DNA of 16,950 nt from an uncultured Acidobacteriota bacterium (lineage in GTDB: Bacteria; Acidobacteriota; Terriglobia; Terriglobales; Acidobacteriaceae): positions 1 through 16,950 of the forward strand of contig CAILBQ010000174.1 in NCBI GenBank assembly GCA_903832475.1, read 5' to 3'. The notes under the pieces were generated by a model. It saw nothing but the letters and a program-made list of their open reading frames with translations, was not told the DNA's origin and ran no database searches. Position 1 is the stretch's first letter. Each line of letters starts with the position of its first letter. This document shows, in pieces, positions 14,863-16,950 of the stretch. Position numbers and translations under genes: made by a program.

Positions 14863-14937
14863 GCGAGATTGTGCGCGCGTGACGCGGGCCTGGGATTGGA
14901 GGGGTGGGAACAGGCGCTCTTCTTGACGGCCAACTGA

Positions 14938-14966
14938 TTGACTCTGAACCTGAATTCGGATATTCT
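14938..14966 (+). promoter_or_regulatory. Candidate promoter of the rplM-rpsI operon
   Basis: TTGACT (14938-14943, 5 of 6) and TATTCT (14961-14966, 4 of 6) are separated by exactly 17 bp. This is the best sigma70-like pair in the region; the TTGACG strings at 14923 and 15152 have no matching -10 at normal spacing. Confidence 0.4.
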
Positions 14967-15189
14967 GAAGTCCTTGCGCGGTGTTGCGTCTGTCTGTCTG
15001 CGTGTTTGCACCCGGACTTCTGACTTGTTCTGAGCTAAAGCAATATCTATAGCCAGGGCGGCAACATCCACTTTGCGAATCGTGGCCAGCGGCAGTTGGG
15101 CTCGATTTGCGGGTCAAGAAGCCCCTTGAGGGCCACGCGAACAGTTTTGTTTTGACGTGGGTATCAGGATTGGCCCCGCCCGGTAGGCG

Positions 15190-15225
15190 TGGGCAAATTG
15201 TGCTGGTTTCAGGCCGGCTTGCCCA
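15190..15225 (+). promoter_or_regulatory. Hairpin in the rplM leader
   Basis: TGGGCAA (15190-15196) pairs perfectly with TTGCCCA (15219-15225), extendable by a G-T pair, with a 22-nt apical part that can form a smaller stem. It lies about 60 nt upstream of the rplM start. L13 operons in other phyla have leader RNAs for autoregulation; whether this is one is unknown. Confidence 0.3.
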
Positions 15226-15284
15226 TGGTTGCTGGACCGATTTTGTTAGACCCCATTTTGGTTTGGATGAGAAGCAGGAGCGAG

Positions 15285-15719
15285 ATGTCGACTTATATCC
15301 CGAGCGCGAAAGAAATAACCCGCAAGTGGTTTGTGCTGGACGCCAGCGGCAAGACCCTGGGCCGGTTGGCCACCAAGGCAGCCGATATGCTGAGCGGCAA
15401 GCTGAACCCGAAGTATGTTCCGTACATTGACATGGGCGATCACGTGATCGTCATCAATGCGGAGAAGATCGTGCTGACCGGGTTGAAGGCGCAGCAGAAG
15501 CTATATCGGCGCTACACCGGTTTCCCGGGCGGATTGCGCGAGGAGTCGTTCACGCGGCTGTTGAATCGGCGTCCGGAGAAGATCGTGGAAGAAGCGGTCA
15601 AGGGCATGCTGCCGAAGTCGAAGATGGGCCGGCAGATGGGGACGAAGCTGAAGGTGTACAAAGGCGACAAGCATCCGCACGAAGCGCAGATGCCGGAAGT
15701 GTACGAGTTGAATTCGTAG
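15285..15719 (+). CDS. rplM: 50S ribosomal protein L13
   Basis: A 144-aa protein of normal family length that binds 23S rRNA early in large-subunit assembly. Diagnostic stretches are KTLGRLATKAADML (23-36), GDHVIVINAEKIVLTG, RRYTGFPGGL, GMLPKSKMGRQM and LKVYKGDKHPHEAQ. ATG 15285 is selected because AGGAG (15276-15280) ends 4 nt before it; the in-frame ATG 15267 would add MRSRSE and has no Shine-Dalgarno. The gene is followed by rpsI, the normal partner, after a 120-bp gap filled by a palindromic heptad-repeat array, an unusually large spacer for this pair. Confidence 0.98.
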   Translation: MSTYIPSAKEITRKWFVLDASGKTLGRLATKAADMLSGKLNPKYVPYIDMGDHVIVINAEKIVLTGLKAQQKLYRRYTGFPGGLREESFTRLLNRRPEKIVEEAVKGMLPKSKMGRQMGTKLKVYKGDKHPHEAQMPEVYELNS

Positions 15720-15722
15720 GAC

Positions 15723-15834
15723 AGCTGCTAGCTGCTAGCTTCTAGCTGCTAGCTTCGGCTTTTTGAGTTACAGATTTTTCGAGATGGAAGCAAGTTTCTA
15801 GCTAGAAGCTAGAGGCTGAAAGCTAGGAGCTGAG
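15723..15834. repeat. Palindromic heptad-repeat array between rplM and rpsI
   Basis: Five 7-bp units in phase fill 15723-15757 (mostly AGCTGCT or AGCTTCT), and five more fill 15800-15834 in the complementary sense (AGCTAGA, AGCTAGG and variants). A 42-nt AT-rich centre separates them. Because AGCT is self-complementary, the two arms can pair over most of their length, and the transcript could fold into a large stem. The last units contain the AGGAG (15825-15829) and GAGG (15832-15835) that serve as the rpsI ribosome binding site. The array begins 4 bp after the rplM stop. Confidence 0.85.
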
Positions 15835-15839
15835 GTTAC

Positions 15840-16235
15840 ATGGCAGATTTGGTTCAGTATTACGGGACGGGACGCCGCAAGTCGGCGATTGCCCGCGTCT
15901 TTCTTCGCCCGGGCACGGGTGAGTTCAAGGTGAACGGCAAGGCGTACGAGACCTACTTTGTGACCGAGCAGCAGCGTGTGGCTGCGAAGCGATCGCTGGT
16001 GCTGACGGAACTGCTTTCGACCTTTGACGTGGTGACCACGGTCAAGGGTGGCGGCGTTTCGGCGCAGGCCGATGCGGTGAAGATGGGTTCGGCGCGCGCG
16101 CTGGTGGTGTTCAACCCGGAACTGCGTAAGCTTTTGAAGTCGGAAGATCTTCTGACCCGCGATGCGCGGCAGAAGGAACGGAAGAAGTACGGACAGAAGG
16201 GTGCGCGAGCGCGCTTCCAGTTCAGCAAGAGATAG
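15840..16235 (+). CDS. rpsI: 30S ribosomal protein S9
   Basis: A 131-aa protein, the usual size. It binds the 3' domain of 16S rRNA, and its C-terminal tail reaches the P-site tRNA. Recognisable stretches are YGTGRRKSAIARVFLRPGTG (9-28), KGGGVSAQADAVKMGSARAL and the basic tail ERKKYGQKGARARFQFSKR with the conserved SKR end. ATG 15840 has GAGG 4 nt and AGGAG 10 nt upstream; both lie in or at the edge of the repeat array, so translation may depend on whether the arm is paired. It is cotranscribed with rplM and flanked on both sides by heptad repeats. Confidence 0.98.
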   Translation: MADLVQYYGTGRRKSAIARVFLRPGTGEFKVNGKAYETYFVTEQQRVAAKRSLVLTELLSTFDVVTTVKGGGVSAQADAVKMGSARALVVFNPELRKLLKSEDLLTRDARQKERKKYGQKGARARFQFSKR

Positions 16236-16240
16236 CCTTC

Positions 16241-16296
16241 AGCTACTAGCCTCCAGCTTCTAGCTAAAAGCTAGCGGCTAGGAGCTAGGAGCTATG
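16241..16296. repeat. Palindromic heptad-repeat array between rpsI and rpsB
   Basis: Eight consecutive 7-bp units stay in phase from 16241 to 16296, all beginning AGC or GGC and mostly AGCTNNN. The first 25 nt and the last 25 nt (AGCTAGC onward) are complementary at about 19 of 25 positions around an AAA loop, giving an imperfect stem-loop. It starts 6 bp after the rpsI stop. No T-run follows, so it is not a classical terminator. Confidence 0.85.
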
Positions 16297-16338
16297 CATC
16301 ATCATCTTCCAAGCCCCACACGTTGAGGCCGGGAATCA

Positions 16339-16367
16339 ATCCAGGCAAGGCGAATGTCAGCCTGGAT
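16339..16367 (+). promoter_or_regulatory. Hairpin in the rpsB leader
   Basis: ATCCAGGC (16339-16346) and GCCTGGAT (16360-16367) are perfect 8-bp arms around a 13-nt loop, ending 10 nt before the AAGGAG Shine-Dalgarno of rpsB. Protein S2 autoregulates rpsB through its leader in some bacteria; this hairpin is a candidate for such a control element, by position only. Confidence 0.35.
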
Positions 16368-16388
16368 GCAACGCAATAAGGAGCTCAA

Positions 16389-16950
16389 TTGGCCACGATT
16401 ACCATGAAGGAGCTGCTCGAAGCGGGTGTTCACTTCGGGCATCAGACGAAGCGCTGGAATCCGAAGATGAAGGAATACATCTTTGGTGAGCGCAACGGCA
16501 TTTACATCATCGACCTGCAGAAGACGCTGAAGATGTTTAAGGAAGCGTCGAAGTATGTCACCGACCTGTGCGCGAGCGGGAAGACGGTTCTGTTTGTGGG
16601 GACCAAGCGCCAGGCGCAGGACGCGATTGCGGAAGAAGCGACGCGGGCCGGCATGCCCTACATCAACCAGCGCTGGCTGGGCGGGTTGCTGACCAACTGG
16701 GTGACGGTGCAGAAGTCGGTGAAGCGCCTTCAAGAGATCGACGAAATGGCTACAGATGGCCGTTATGAACTGCTGACCAAAAAGGAAGTCATTCGCCTGG
16801 AGCGGGAGCGGAAGCACCTGCAGGCGAACCTGGCCGGCATCAAGACGATGAAGCGGCTGCCCGATGCGCTCTTTATCGTCGACTCGAACAACGAAGCGAT
16901 TGCCGTGAAGGAAGCCCGCAAGCTGGGCATCCCGGTGGTGGCTGTGGTGG
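16389..16950 (+). CDS. rpsB: 30S ribosomal protein S2 (5' part, continues past the window)
   Basis: About 187 residues are present and the frame is open at the window end; the full protein is normally 230-300 aa. S2 joins the small subunit late and is needed to bind S1. Diagnostic stretches are LLEAGVHFGHQTKRWNPKM, YIFGERNGIYIIDLQKT, VLFVGTKRQAQDAI, INQRWLGGLLTNWVT and DALFIVDSNNEAIAVKEARK. The start is TTG 16389 (MATITMKELLEAG), supported by AAGGAG at 16378-16383 with 5-nt spacing; ATG 16404 lies further from the Shine-Dalgarno and would remove the first five residues. tsf would be expected next, outside the window. Confidence 0.96.
   Translation, partial: MATITMKELLEAGVHFGHQTKRWNPKMKEYIFGERNGIYIIDLQKTLKMFKEASKYVTDLCASGKTVLFVGTKRQAQDAIAEEATRAGMPYINQRWLGGLLTNWVTVQKSVKRLQEIDEMATDGRYELLTKKEVIRLERERKHLQANLAGIKTMKRLPDALFIVDSNNEAIAVKEARKLGIPVVAVV

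Larger units (their letters stand above)
14863..15284. other. Long non-coding leader region before rplM
   Basis: 422 bp without a recognised gene. It holds a candidate promoter (14938-14966), a short TCTG microsatellite near 14990, and a hairpin close to rplM (15190-15225). The small frames here show no family resemblance. If the promoter is correct, the ribosomal operon has a leader of about 310 nt, long enough to contain a regulatory RNA. Confidence 0.5.

Noticed and set aside
15723..16296. CRISPR array interpretation of the repeats around rpsI
   Set aside because: The units are 7 bp, contiguous, without spacers and self-complementary, unlike CRISPR repeats of 24-40 bp with unique spacers; no cas gene is present.

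Overview
The window looks like a chromosomal segment of an acidobacterium (class Terriglobia, Acidobacteriaceae-like). This is inferred from the G+C-rich protein-coding DNA, the style of its RHS core (GKERDSESGNDYFGARYY, then SLNLYTYVGNNP), a large secreted GH3 enzyme with an embedded PA14 domain, the rplM-rpsI-rpsB order, and intergenic hairpins with GGGGCACC tails of a kind I associate with this group. No database search was possible.

Layout. (1) 75-2186 (+): a MarR-type regulator with its own promoter and a candidate operator over the transcription start. Its stop overlaps the TTG start of a ClC-family chloride channel/transporter with a C-terminal CBS-like tail. (2) 2310-5018 (-): a secreted GH3 beta-xylosidase/beta-glucosidase. 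(3) 5019-7782: a lower-G+C accessory patch (about 45-50% in two lines counted, against about 65-70% in the ClC gene). It holds a probable C-terminal gene remnant, a DUF3592-like small protein, a 15-bp-stem hairpin, and a fragmented RHS locus. The RHS order on the minus strand is YD-repeat fragment, small single-pass membrane protein, then RHS-core fragment with an unrecognised C-terminal domain. (4) 7785-8054: a hairpin-rich intergenic repeat and a good terminator. (5) 8077-9228 (-): a DUF481-type outer-membrane protein. (6) 9644-10972 (+): a sugar-porter MFS transporter. (7) 11222-14104 (+): a secreted M48 metallopeptidase fused to a beta-propeller, behind a promoter overlapped by a perfect 18-bp palindrome. 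(8) 14227-14862 (+): an exported protein of unknown function. (9) 15285-16950 (+): rplM, rpsI and the start of rpsB.

The GH3 enzyme and the sugar porter could form a hydrolyse-and-import pair for plant-type oligosaccharides, but they are separate transcription units with the RHS patch and DUF481 gene between them. The ribosomal genes are housekeeping. Their intergenic gaps are unusual: each is filled by a palindromic array of 7-bp repeats (consensus AGCTAGN), and the first array runs into the rpsI Shine-Dalgarno.

The best candidates for something undescribed are the heptad arrays in the ribosomal operon, the broken RHS locus with its unknown C-terminal domain and putative immunity partner, the dispersed GGGGCACC hairpins (one of which marks an RHS truncation point), and the M48-propeller gene with its palindrome-covered promoter. 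No transposase, CRISPR array, tRNA or rRNA was seen.
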